Shown in pieces: positions 1 through 9,559 of a stretch of 29,002 nt of DNA. Numbering within the stretch: position 1 is the stretch's first letter; each line of letters begins with the position of its first letter. The notes beneath the pieces were generated by a model. That model searched no databases, had not been told where the DNA came from, and worked only from the letters and a program-made list of their open reading frames with translations. Origin of the DNA: Saccoglossus kowalevskii (Eukaryota > Hemichordata > Enteropneusta > Harrimaniidae); assembly GCF_000003605.2 (NCBI RefSeq), contig NW_003150882.1, positions 1 through 29,002 on the forward strand, written 5' to 3'. The position numbers were made by a program, and so were the translations under genes.

Positions 1-195
1 GTGCAAGGAGTTGCTAATTTTGACATATGTATGTGTAGGGTGATGTTGATTTTTATTTTGGTGCAGTGTAAGGAGTTGCTAATTTTGACATTTGTATGTG
101 TAGGGTGATGTTGATTTCTATGATGGTGCAGTGTAAGGAGTTGCTAATTTAGACATACGTATGTGTAGGGTGATGTTGATTACTATGTTGGTGCA
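1..195 (+). repeat. Three left-end satellite monomers with rare variants
   Basis: Three 65-bp monomers precede the first marker monomer. The first has a CATATGTATG core and an unusual GATTTTTATTTTGG segment (about 49-62). The second has CATTTGTATG in the palindrome and TATGATGG instead of TATGTTGG (about 119-126). The third carries AATTTAGAC, the form that usually stands directly before a 67-bp monomer. The first monomer resembles one near 11.34-11.40 kb, which has CATATGTATG followed by GATTTTAATTTTGG. This stretch is somewhat more diverged than the array interior. Confidence 0.85.
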
Positions 196-262
196 GTGTA
201 AGGAGTTGTTAATTTTGACATACGTGTGTGTGTAGGGTGATGTTGATTACTATGTTGGTGCA
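196..262 (+). repeat. 67-bp marker monomer 1
   Basis: The unit is 2 bp longer than standard because the palindrome region reads ACGTGTGTGTGTAGG, one extra GT step relative to the CGTGTG class. It also carries GTTAATTTT in place of GCTAATTTT and begins GTGTAAGG. These three changes occur together in nearly all eleven 67-bp units, so they probably descend from one slippage event that spread by block duplication. Confidence 0.95.
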
Positions 263-1002
263 GTGCAAGGAGTTGCTAATTTTGACATACGTGTGTGTAG
301 GGTGATCTTGATTACTATGTTGGTGCAGTGCAAGGAGTTGCTAATTTTGACATACGTATGTGTAGGGTGATGTTGATTTCTATGTTGGTCCAGTGCAAGG
401 AGTTGCTTATTTTGACATACGTATGTGTAGGGTGATGTTGATTTCTATGTTGGTGCAGTGTAAGGAGTTGCTAATTTTGACATACGTATGTGTAGGGTGA
501 TGTTGATTTCTATGTTGGTCCAGTGCAAGGAGTTGCTAATTTTGACATACGTGTGTGTAGGGTGATGTTGATTACTATGTTGGTCCAGTGCAAGGAGTTG
601 CTAATTTTGACATACGTGTGTGTAGGGTGATGTTGATTACTATGTTGGTGCAGTGCAAGGAGTTGCTAATTTTGACATACTTATGTGTAGGGTAATGTTG
701 ATTTCTATGTTGGTCCAGTGCAAGGAGTTGCTAATTTTGACATACGTATGTGTAGGGTGATGTTGATTACTATGTTGGTGCAGTGCAAGGAGTTGCTAAT
801 TTTGACATACTTATGTGTAGGGTAATGTTGATTTCTATGTTGGTCCAGTGCAAGGAGTTGCTAATTTTGACATACGTATGTGTAGGGTGATGTTGATTAC
901 TATGTTGGTGCAGTATAAGGAGTTGCTAATTTTGACATACTTATGTGTAGGGTAATGTTGATTTCTATGTTGGTCCAGTGCAAGGAGTTGCTAATTTTGA
1001 CA
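196..1002 (+). repeat. Marker-anchored monomer cassette, copy 1
   Basis: A 67-bp marker monomer is followed by an ordered run of types. In order these are CGTGTG/GATTAC (with GATCTTG at about 304), CGTATG/GATTTC, a GCTTATTTT monomer, a GTGTAAGG monomer, and two CGTGTG/GATTAC monomers preceded by GTCCA. Alternating CTTATG/GTAATG and CGTATG/GATTAC pairs then follow, the last CTTATG unit having GTATAAGG. The same order recurs from 15174 and 18361, and in shorter or modified form from 9825, 12362 and 19338. The GATCTTG variant is shared specifically with the 15174 copy (about 15284). This points to block duplication rather than chance ordering. Confidence 0.85.
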
Positions 1003-1100
1003 TAACGTATGTGTAGGGTGATGTTTGATTACTATGTTGGTGCAGTATAAGGAGTTTGCTTATTTTGACATACGTATGTGTAGGGTGATGTTGATTTTCT
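1003..1100 (+). repeat. Indel patch with four single-base insertions
   Basis: Within about 95 bp there are four +1 changes relative to the 65-bp register: CATAACGTATG (about 1005), ATGTTTGATT (about 1024), GGAGTTTGCT (about 1056) and GATTTTCTATG (about 1097). All extend an existing run or doublet. Neighbouring monomers for hundreds of bases have no indels. The pattern suits residual consensus error in a long-read assembly, though a real decayed patch is possible. Confidence 0.8.
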
Positions 1101-1142
1101 ATGTTGGTGCAGTATAAGGAGTTGCTAATTTAGACATACGTA

Positions 1143-1698
1143 TGTGTAGGGTGATGTTGATTACTATGTTGGTCCAGTGCAAGGAGTTGCTAATTTTGAC
1201 ATACGTGTGTGTAGGGTGATGTTGATTACTATGTTGGTGCAGTGCAAGGAGTTGCTAATTTTGACATACGTATGTGTAGGGTGATGTTGATTTCTATGTT
1301 GGTGCAGTGCAAGGAGTTGCTAATTTTCACATACGTATGTGTAGGGTGATGTTGATTTCTATGTTGGTCCAGTGCAAGGAGTTGCTAATTTTGACATACG
1401 TGTGTGTAGGGTGATGTTGATTACTATGTTGGTGCAGTGCAAGGAGTTGCTAATTTTGACATACATATGTGTAGGGTGATGTTGATTTCTATGTTGGTCC
1501 AGTGCAAGGAGTTGCTAATTTTGACATACGTGTGTGTAGGGTGATGTTGATTACTATGTTGGTGCAGTGCAAGGAGTTGCTAATTTTGACATACGTATGT
1601 GTAGGGTGATGTTGATTTCTATGTTGGTCCAGTGCAAGGAGATGCTAATTTTGACATGCATATGTGTAGGGTGATGTTGATTACTATGTTGGTGCAGT
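1143..1698 (+). repeat. 556-bp duplicated block, copy A
   Basis: This block matches 2835-3390 at a constant offset of 1692 bases (26 monomers plus the 2 extra bases of the 67-bp unit at 2087). I found no mismatch on reading both copies. It includes rare markers: TTTTCACATAC at 1328, a CATACATATG core near 1464, and GGAGATGCTAATTTTGACAT with a GCATATG core near 1640-1663. The boundaries are defined by mismatches at 1142 (A against G at 2834) and 1699 (C against A at 3391). Confidence 0.93.
1328..1341. repeat. Extended 14-bp palindrome variant
   Basis: In this monomer the base before the palindrome is C rather than G. The perfect dyad therefore grows from the usual 12 bp to 14 bp, CACATACGTATGTG. 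The same C variant lies at 3020, 3605, 6790, 7050 and 27231. It travels with GATTTC/TCCA monomers and acts as a rare haplotype marker. Confidence 0.9.
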
Positions 1699-2834
1699 CT
1701 AAGGAGTTGCTAATTTTGACATACGTATGTGTAGGGTGATGTTGATTTCTATGTTGGTGCAGTATAAGGAGTTGCTAATTTAGACATACGTATGTGTAGG
1801 GTGATGTTGATTACTATGTTGGTGCAGTATAAGGAGTTGCTAATTTTGACATGCGTATGTGTAGGGTGATGTTGATTTCTATGTTGGTCCAGTGCAAGGA
1901 GTTGCTAATTTTGACATACGTGTGTGTAGGGTGATGTTGATTACTATGTTGGTGCAGTGCAAGGAGTTGCTAATTTTGACATACGTATGTGTAGGGTGAT
2001 GTTGATTTCTATGTTGGTGCAGTATAAGGAGTTGCTAATTTAGACATACGTATGTGTAGGGTGATGTTGATTACTATGTTGGTGCAGTGTAAGGAGTTGT
2101 TAATTTTGACATACGTGTGTGTGTAGGGTGATGTTGATTACTATGTTGGTGCAGTGCAAGGAGTTGCTAATTTTGACATACGTGTGTGTAGGGTGATGTT
2201 GATTACTATGTTGGTGCAGTGCAAGGAGTTGCTAATTTTGACATACGTATGTGTAGGGTGATGTTGATTTCTATGTTGGTCCAGTGCAAGGAGTTGCTAA
2301 TTTTGACATGCGTATGTGTAGGGTGATGTTGATTACTATGTTGGTGCAGTGCAAGGAGTTGCTAATTTTGACATACGTATGTGTAGGGTGATGTTGATTT
2401 CTATGTTGGTCCAGTGCAAGGAGTTGCTAATTTTGACATACGTGTGTGTAGGGTGATGTTGATTACTATGTTGGTGCAGTGCAAGGAGTTGCTAATTTTG
2501 ACATACGTATGTGTAGGGTGATGTTGATTTCTATGTTGGTGCAGTGCAAGGAGTTGCTAATTTTGACATACGTATGTGTAGGGTGATGTTGATTTCTATG
2601 TTGGTCCAGTGCAAGGAGTTGCTAATTTTGACATACGTGTGTGTAGGGTGATGTTGATTACTATGTTGGTGCAGTGCAAGGAGTTGCTAATTTTGACATA
2701 CGTATGTGTAGGGTGATGTTGATTTCTATGTTGGTCCAGTGCAAGGAGTTGCTAATTTTGACATACGTGTGTGTAGGGTGATGTTGATTACTATGTTGGT
2801 GCAGTGCAAGGAGTTGCTAATTTTGACATACGTG
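1699..2834 (+). repeat. Alternating two-type monomers (130-bp dimers) with marker monomer 2
   Basis: Much of this stretch alternates between a CGTATG/GATTTC monomer ending GTCCA and a CGTGTG/GATTAC monomer ending GTGCA, giving a 130-bp dimer. The 67-bp marker at 2087 is embedded in it, preceded by the usual AATTTAGAC monomer. The recurring cassette stops after about three monomers here, when a CATGCGTATG unit (about 2308) takes over. No other sequence is present. Confidence 0.85.
2087..2153 (+). repeat. 67-bp marker monomer 2
   Basis: It has the GTTAATTTT change and the extra GT step. It lies 29 monomers after marker 1, and the distance of 1891 bases equals 29 x 65 plus 6, all explained by mapped indels. 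Confidence 0.95.
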
Positions 2835-3390
2835 TGTGTAGGGTGATGTTGATTACTATGTTGGTCCAGTGCAAGGAGTTGCTAATTTTGACATACGTGT
2901 GTGTAGGGTGATGTTGATTACTATGTTGGTGCAGTGCAAGGAGTTGCTAATTTTGACATACGTATGTGTAGGGTGATGTTGATTTCTATGTTGGTGCAGT
3001 GCAAGGAGTTGCTAATTTTCACATACGTATGTGTAGGGTGATGTTGATTTCTATGTTGGTCCAGTGCAAGGAGTTGCTAATTTTGACATACGTGTGTGTA
3101 GGGTGATGTTGATTACTATGTTGGTGCAGTGCAAGGAGTTGCTAATTTTGACATACATATGTGTAGGGTGATGTTGATTTCTATGTTGGTCCAGTGCAAG
3201 GAGTTGCTAATTTTGACATACGTGTGTGTAGGGTGATGTTGATTACTATGTTGGTGCAGTGCAAGGAGTTGCTAATTTTGACATACGTATGTGTAGGGTG
3301 ATGTTGATTTCTATGTTGGTCCAGTGCAAGGAGATGCTAATTTTGACATGCATATGTGTAGGGTGATGTTGATTACTATGTTGGTGCAGT
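2835..3390 (+). repeat. 556-bp duplicated block, copy B
   Basis: This is the second copy of 1143-1698, with the same CACATACGTATGTG monomer (3020), CATACATATG monomer and GAGATGCTAATTTTGACAT monomer (about 3332). A shorter relative follows, with the C-variant palindrome recurring at 3605. That is exactly 585 bases (9 monomers) after 3020. Confidence 0.93.
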
Positions 3391-4872
3391 ATAAGGAGTT
3401 GCTAATTTTGACATACGTATGTGTAGGGTAATGTTGATTTCTATGTTCGTGAAGTGCAAGGAGTTGCTAATTTTGACATACGTGTGTGTAGGGTGATGTT
3501 GATTACTATGTTGGTGCAGTGCAAGGAGTTGCTAATTTTGACATACGTATGTGTAGGGTGATGTTGATTTCTATGTTGGTGCAGTGCAAGGAGTTGCTAA
3601 TTTTCACATACGTATGTGTAGGGTGATGTTGATTTCTATGTTGGTCCAGTGCAAGGAGTTGCTAATTTTGACATACGTGTGTGTAGGGTGATGTTGATTA
3701 CTATGTTGGTGCAGTGCAAGGAGTTGCTAATTTTGACATACGTATGTGTAGGGTGATGTTGATTTCTATGTTGGTCCAGTGCAAGGAGTTGCTAATTTTG
3801 ACATACGTGTGTGTAGGGTGATGTTGATTACTATGTTGGTCCAGTGCAAGGAGTTGCTAATTTTGACATACGTGTGTGTAGGGTGATGTTGATTACTATG
3901 TTGGTGCAGTATAAGGAGTTGCTAATTTTGACATACTTATGTGTAGGGTAATGTTGATTTCTATGTTGGTCCAGTTCAAGGAGTTGCTAATTTTGACATA
4001 CGTATGTGTAGGGTGATGTTGATTACTATGTTGGTGCAGTATAAGGAGTTGCTTATTTTGACATACGTATGTGTAGGGTGATGTTGATTTCTATGTTGGT
4101 GCAGTGTAAGGAGTTGCTAATTTTGACATACGTATGTGTAGGGTGATGTTGATTACTATGTTGGTGCAGTGCAAGGAGTTGCTTATTTTGACATACTTAT
4201 GTGTAGGGTGATGTTGATTTCTATGTTGGTGCAGTGTAAGGAGTTGCTAATTTTGACATACGTATGTGTAGGGTGATGTTGATTACTATGTTGGTGCAGT
4301 ATAAGGAGTTGCTAATTTTGACATACTTATGTGTAGGGTAATGTTGATTTCTATGTTGGTCCAGTGCAAGGAGTTGCTAATTTTGACATACGTATGGGTA
4401 GGGTGATGTTGATTACTATGTTGGTGCAGTATAAGGAGTTGCTTATTTTGACATACGTATGTGTAGGGTGATGTTGATTTCTATGTTGGTGCAGTATAAG
4501 GAGTTGCTAATTTAGACATACGTATGTGTAGGGTGATGTTGATTACTATGTTGGTGCAGTGTAAGGAGTTGTTAATTTTGACATACGTGTGTGTGTAGGG
4601 TGATGTTGATTACTATGTTGGTGCAGTATAAGGAGTTGCTAATTTTGACATACGTGTGTGTAGGGTGATGTTGATTTCTATGTTGGTGCAGTGCAAGGAG
4701 TTGCTAATTTTGACATACGTATGTGTAGGGTGATGTTGATTTCTATGTTGGTCCAGTGCAAGGAGTTGCTAATTTTGACATACGTATGTGTAGGGTGATG
4801 TTGATTTCTATGTTGGTGCAGTGCAAGGAGTTGCTAATTTTGACATACGTATGTGTAGGGTGATGTTGATTT
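3391..4872 (+). repeat. Mixed monomers leading to marker monomer 3
   Basis: This stretch contains a TTCGTGAAGTGC junction monomer (3447-3458), the first of five GTGAAGTGC units in the window. After a second CACATACGTATGTG unit it passes into alternating CTTATG/GTAATG and CGTATG/GATTAC pairs, with GTTCAAGG near 3975 and CGTATGGGTAG near 4391. The order GTATAAGG + GCTTATTTT, then GTATAAGG + AATTTAGAC, then the 67-bp unit at 4559 matches the approach to the marker at 9825 and 19338. Everything here is satellite. Confidence 0.85.
4559..4625 (+). repeat. 67-bp marker monomer 3
   Basis: This is the standard marker (GTTAATTTT plus extra GT), 38 monomers after marker 2. It is followed by a GTATAAGG CGTGTG/GATTTC unit, an unusual pairing because CGTGTG normally goes with GATTAC. 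The downstream cassette is therefore not conserved at this copy. Confidence 0.93.
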
Positions 4873-4999
4873 CTATGTTGGTCCAGTGCAAGGAGTTGCT
4901 AATTTTGACATACGTGTGTGTAGGGTGATGTTGATTACTATGTTGGTGCAGTGCAAGGAGTTGCTAATTTTGACATACGTATGTGTAAGGTGATGTTGA

Positions 5000-5130
5000 T
5001 TTCTATGTTGGTTCAGTGCACGAGTTGCTAATTTTGACATACGTATGTGTAGGGAGATGTTGATTACTATGTTGGTGCAGTGCACGGAGTTGCTTATTTG
5101 ACATACGTATGTGTAGGGTGATGTGATTTC
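5000..5130 (+). repeat. Indel patch with three single-base deletions
   Basis: This short patch has GTTCAGTGCACGAG (a deletion near 5030), GCTTATTTGAC (a deletion near 5099) and GTGATGTGATTTC (a deletion near 5124). It also has substitutions such as GTGTAAGGTG and TAGGGAGATG. The 65-bp register is shifted by -3 here and +1 near 5355, and is otherwise intact. The reverse-strand open frame over 4873-5085 exists because of this register break. Confidence 0.8.
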
Positions 5131-5272
5131 TATGTTGGTGCAGTGTAAGGAGTTGCTAATTTTGACATACGTATGTGTAGGGTGATGTTGATTTCTATGT
5201 TGGTCCAGTGCAAGGAGTTGCTAATTTTGACATACGTGTGTGTAGGGTGATGTTGATTACTATGTTGGTGCA

Positions 5273-5598
5273 GTGCAAGGAGTTGCTAATTTTGACATAC
5301 TTATGTGTAGGGTAATGTTGATTTCTATGTTGGTCCAGTGCAAGGAGTTGCTAATTTTTGACATACGTATGTGTAGGGTGATGTTGTTTTCTACGTTGGT
5401 GCAGTCTAAGGAGTTGCTAATTTTGACATACGTGTGTGTAGGGTGATGTTGATTACTATGTTGGTGCAGTGCAAGGAGTTGCTAATTTTGACATACGTAT
5501 GTGTAGGGTGATGTTGATTTCTATGTTGGTGCTGTGTAAGGAGTTGCTAATTTTGACATACGTATGTGTATGGTAATGTTGATTTCTATGTTGGTGCA
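5273..5598 (+). repeat. Partial 9-mer repeat, monomers m4 to m8
   Basis: Using the 9-mer order defined at 22983-23567, this run is m4 (CTTATG/GTAATG), m5 (GTTGTTTTCTACG, 66 bp because of one extra T), m6 (GTCTAAGG, CGTGTG/GATTAC), m7 (CGTATG/GATTTC ending GTGCT) and m8 (GTGTAAGG with GTATGGTAATG). The m8 form with TATGG is shared with copies at 6639, 9045, 21943 and about 25.26 kb. Confidence 0.85.
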
Positions 5599-6378
5599 GT
5601 GCAAGGAGTTGCTAATTTTGACATACTTATGTGTAGGGTAATGTTGATTTCTATGTTGGTCCAGTGCAAGGAGTTGCTAATTTTGACATACGTATGTGTA
5701 GGGTGATGTTGATTACTATGTTGGTGCAGTGCAAGGAGTTGCTAATTTTGACATACTTATGTGTAGGGTAATGTTGATTTCTATGTTGGTCCAGTTCAAG
5801 GAGTTGCTAATTTTGACATACGTATGTGTAGGGTGATGTTGATTACTATGTTGGTGCAGTATAAGGAGTTGCTTATTTTGACATACGTATGTGTAGGGTG
5901 ATGTTGATTTCTATGTTGGTGCAGTGTAAGGAGTTGCTAATTTTGACATACGTATGTGTAGGGTGATGTTGATTTCTATGTTGGTCCAGTGCAAGGAGTT
6001 GCTAATTTTGACATATGTATGTGTAGGGTGATGTTGATTTCTATGTTGGTCCAGTGCAAGGAGTTGCTAATTTTGACATACGTGTGTGTAGGGTGATGTT
6101 GATTACTATGTTGGTGCAGTGCAAGGAGTTGCTAATTTTGACATACGTATGTGTAGGGTGATGTTGATTTCTATGTTGGTCCAGTGCAAGGAGTTGCTAA
6201 TTTTGACATGCGTATGTGTAGGGTGATGTTGATTACTATGTTGGTGCAGTATAAGGAGTTGCTAATTTTGACATACGTATGTGTAGGGTAATGTTGATTT
6301 CTATGTTGGTGAAGTGCAAGGAGTTGCTAATTTTGACATACGTATGTGTAGGGTGATGATGATTTCTATGTTGGTGCC
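5599..6378 (+). repeat. Alternating monomers, no higher-order unit resolved
   Basis: CTTATG/GTAATG units alternate with CGTATG/GATTAC units, followed by CGTATG/GATTTC and CGTGTG/GATTAC alternation. It ends in a GTGAAGTGC monomer (6309) and a GATGATGATTTC monomer ending GTGCC. It is satellite throughout, with no net indel seen. Confidence 0.85.
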
Positions 6379-6703
6379 GTGCAAGGAGTTGCTAATTTTG
6401 ACATACTTATGTGTAGGGTAATGTTGATTTCTATGTTGGTCCAGTGCAAGGAGTTGCTAATTTTGACATACGTATGTGTAGGGTGATGTTGTTTTCTACG
6501 TTGGTGCAGTCTAAAGAGTTGCTAATTTTGACATACGTGTGTGTAGGGTGATGTTGATTACTATGTTGGTGCAGTGCAAGGAGTTGCTAATTTTGACATA
6601 CGTATGTGTAGGGTGATGTTGATTTCTATGTTGGTGCTGTGTAAGGAGTTGCTAATTTTGACATACGTATGTGTATGGTAATGTTGATTTCTATGTTGGT
6701 GCA
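6379..6703 (+). repeat. Partial 9-mer repeat, monomers m4 to m8, second copy
   Basis: These are five monomers in the same order as 5273-5598, 17 monomers downstream of it. Private differences are GTCTAAAG in m6 and absence of the extra T in m5. The shared GTATGGTAATG in m8 supports a common source for both. Confidence 0.85.
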
Positions 6704-8640
6704 GTGCAAGGAGTTGCTAATTTTGACATACGTATGTGTAGGGTGATGTTGATTTCTATGTTGGTGCAGTGCAAGGAGTTGCTAATTTTCACATACGTAT
6801 GTGTAGGGTGATGTTGATTTCTATGTTGGTCCAGTGCAAGGAGTTGCTAATTTTGACATACGTGTGTGTAGGGTGATGTTGATTACTATGTTGGTGCAGT
6901 GCAAGGAGTTGCTAATTTTGACATACGTATGTGTAGGGTGATGTTGATTTCTATGTTGGTCCAGTGCAAGGAGTTGCTAATTTTGACATACGTGTGTGTA
7001 GGGTGATGTTGATTACTATGTTGGTGCAGTGCAAGGAGTTGCTAATTTTCACATACGTATGTGTAGGGTGATGTTGATTTCTATGTTGGTCCAGTGCAAG
7101 GAGTTGCTAATTTTGACATACGTGTGTGTAGGGTGATGTTGATTACTATGTTGGTGCAGTGCAAGGAGTTGCTAATTTTGACATACGTATGTGTAGGGTG
7201 ATGTTGATTTCTATGTTGGTCCAGTGCAAGGAGTTGCTAATTTTGACATACGTATGTGTAGGGTGATGTTGATTACTATGTTGGTGCAGTGCAAGGAGTT
7301 GCTAATTTTGACATACGTATGTGTAGGGTGATGTTGATTTCTATGTTGGTCCAGTGCAAGGAGTTGCTAATTTTGACATGCGTATGTGTAGGGTGATGTT
7401 GATTACTATGTTGGTGCAGTATAAGGAGTTGCTAATTTTGACATACGTATGTGTAGGGTAATGATGATTTCTATGTTGGTGCCGTGCAAGGAGTTGCTAA
7501 TTTTGACATACGTATGTGTAGGGTAATGTTGATTTCTATGTTGGTCCAGTGCAAGGAGTTGCTAATTTTGACATACGTATGTGTAGGGTGATGTTGTTTT
7601 CTATGTTGGTCCAGTGCAAGGAGTTGCTAATTTTGACATACGTATGTGTAGGGTGATGTTGTTTTCTACGTTGGTGCAGTCTAAGGAGTTGCTAATTTTG
7701 ACATACGTATGTGTAGGGTGATGTTGATTTCTATGTTGGTGCAGTATAAGGAGTTGCTAATTTAGACATACGTATGTGTAGGGTGATGTTGATTACTATG
7801 TTGGTGCAGTATAAGGAGTTGCTAATTTTGACATACGTATGTGTAGGGTGATGTTGATTTCTATGTTGGTGCAGTGCAAGGAGTTGCTAATTTTGACATA
7901 CGTATGTGTAGGGTGATGTTGATTTCTATGTTGGTCCAGTGCAAGGAGTTGCTAATTTTGACATACGTATGTGAAGGGTGATGTTGATTACTATGTTGGT
8001 GCAGTGCAAGGAGTTGCTAATTTTGACATACGTATGTGTAGGGTAATGTTGATTTCTATGTTGGTCCAGTGCAAGGAGTTGCTAATTTTGACATACGTAT
8101 GTGTAGGGTGATGTTGTTTTCTACGTTGGTGCAGTTTAAGGAGTTGCTAATTTTGACATACGTATGTGTAGGGTGATGTTGATTTCTATGTTGGTGCAGT
8201 ATAAGGAGTTGCTAATTTAGACATACGTATGTGTAGGGTGATGTTGATTACTATGTTGGTGCAGTGTAAGGAGTAGTTAATTTTGACATACGTGTGTGTA
8301 GGGTGATGTTGATTACTATGTTGGTGCAGTGCAAGGAGTTGCTAATTTTGACATACGTGTGTGTAGGGTGATGTTGATTACTATGTTGGTGCAGTGCAAG
8401 GAGTTGCTAATTTTGACATACGTATGTGTAGGGTGATGTTGATTTCTATGTTGGTCCAGTGCAAGGAGTTGCTAATTTTGACATGCGTATGTGTAGGGTG
8501 ATGTTGATTACTATGTTGGTGCAGTGCAAGGAGTTGCTAATTTTGACATACGTATGTGTAGGGTGATGTTGATTTCTATGTTGGTCCAGTGCAAGGAGTT
8601 GCTAATTTTGACATACGTGTGTGTAGGGTGATGTTGATTA
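6704..8640 (+). repeat. Mixed monomer stretch with isolated m5-type units
   Basis: The 14-bp palindrome variant recurs at 6790 and 7050, exactly 4 monomers apart, indicating a local 260-bp repeat. Units with GTTGTTTTCTACG occur near 7670 and 8115, the second ending GTTTAAGG rather than GTCTAAGG, but without the m6 CGTGTG successor. Near 7440-7480 a GTATAAGG monomer runs directly into GTAATGATG. Elsewhere those features belong to separate, nearby monomers, so this looks like a one-monomer loss. A monomer near 8276 has GAGTAGTTAATTTT, a decayed relative of the marker without its extra GT. Confidence 0.8.
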
Positions 8641-8665
8641 CTATGTTCGCGCAGTGCAAGAGAGT
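8641..8665 (+). repeat. Aberrant monomer junction with CGCGC and a one-base insertion
   Basis: The usual CTATGTTGGTGCAGTGCAAG is replaced by CTATGTTCGCGCAGTGCAAG followed by AGAGTTG. This introduces two extra CpGs and a +1 register shift. It is the only such CGCGC in the window as far as I can see. Confidence 0.85.
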
Positions 8666-8849
8666 TGCTAATTTTGACATATGTATGTGTAGGGTGATGT
8701 TGATTTCTATGTTGGTCCAGTGCAAGGAGTTGCTAATTTTGACATACGTGTGTGTAGGGTGATGTTGATTACTATGTTGGTGCAGTGCAAGGAGTTGCTA
8801 ATTTTGACATACGTATGTGTAGGGTGATGTTGATTTCTATGTTGGTCCA

Positions 8850-9369
8850 GTGCAAGGAGTTGCTAATTTTGACATACGTATGTGTAGGGTGATGTTGTTT
8901 TCTACGTTGGTGCAGTCTAAGGAGTTGCTAATTTTGACATACGTGTGTGTAGGGTGATGTTGATTACTATGTTGGTGCAGTGCAAGGAGTTGCTAATTTT
9001 GACATACGTATGTGTAGGGTGATGTTGATTTCTATGTTGGTGCTGTGTAAGGAGTTGCTAATTTTGACATACGTATGTGTATGGTAATGTTGATTTCTAT
9101 GTTGGTGCAGTGCAAGGAGTTGCTAATTTTGACATATGTATGTGTAGGGTGATGTTGATTTCTATGTTGGTCCAGTGCAAGTAGTTGCTAATTTTGACAT
9201 ACGTGTGTGTAGGCTGATGTTGATTACTATGTTGGTGCAGTGCAAGGAGTTGCTAATTTTGACATACGCATGTGTAGGGTGATGTTGATTTCTATGTTGG
9301 TCCAGTGCAAGGAGTTGCTAATTTTGACATACGTGTGTGTAGGGTGATGTTGATTACTATGTTGGTGCA
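8850..9369 (+). repeat. 9-mer repeat fragment, m5 to m9 then m1 to m3
   Basis: Eight consecutive monomers follow the 9-mer order. They are m5 (GTTGTTTTCTACG), m6 (GTCTAAGG), m7 (ending GTGCT), m8 (GTATGGTAATG), m9 (CATATGTATG), m1 (CAAGTAGTTG at 9179 and GTAGGCTGATG), m2 (CGCATG) and m3 (CGTGTG/GATTAC). The unit is exited where m4 would be expected, at a GCTTATTTTGACGTACG monomer (about 9370-9434). Confidence 0.88.
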
Positions 9370-9559
9370 GTGCAAGGAGTTGCTTATTTTGACGTACGTA
9401 TGTGTAGGGTGATGTTGATTACTATGTTGGTGCAGTATAAGGAGTTGCTTATTTTGACATACGTATGTGTAGGGTGATGTTGATTTCTATGTTGGTGCAG
9501 TGTAAGGAGTTGCTAATTTTGACATACGTATGTGTAGGGTGATGTTGATTACTATGTTG

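Noticed and set aside
223-237. A GT microsatellite at the marker monomers
   Set aside because: The GT run is only about five units and is a one-step extension of the CGTGTG class. It is better described as a monomer variant than a separate microsatellite.
4873-5085. Reverse-strand open frame of 70 codons
   Set aside because: It spans the deletion near 5030 that changes the register. The product is the usual satellite translation, without conservation in other copies.
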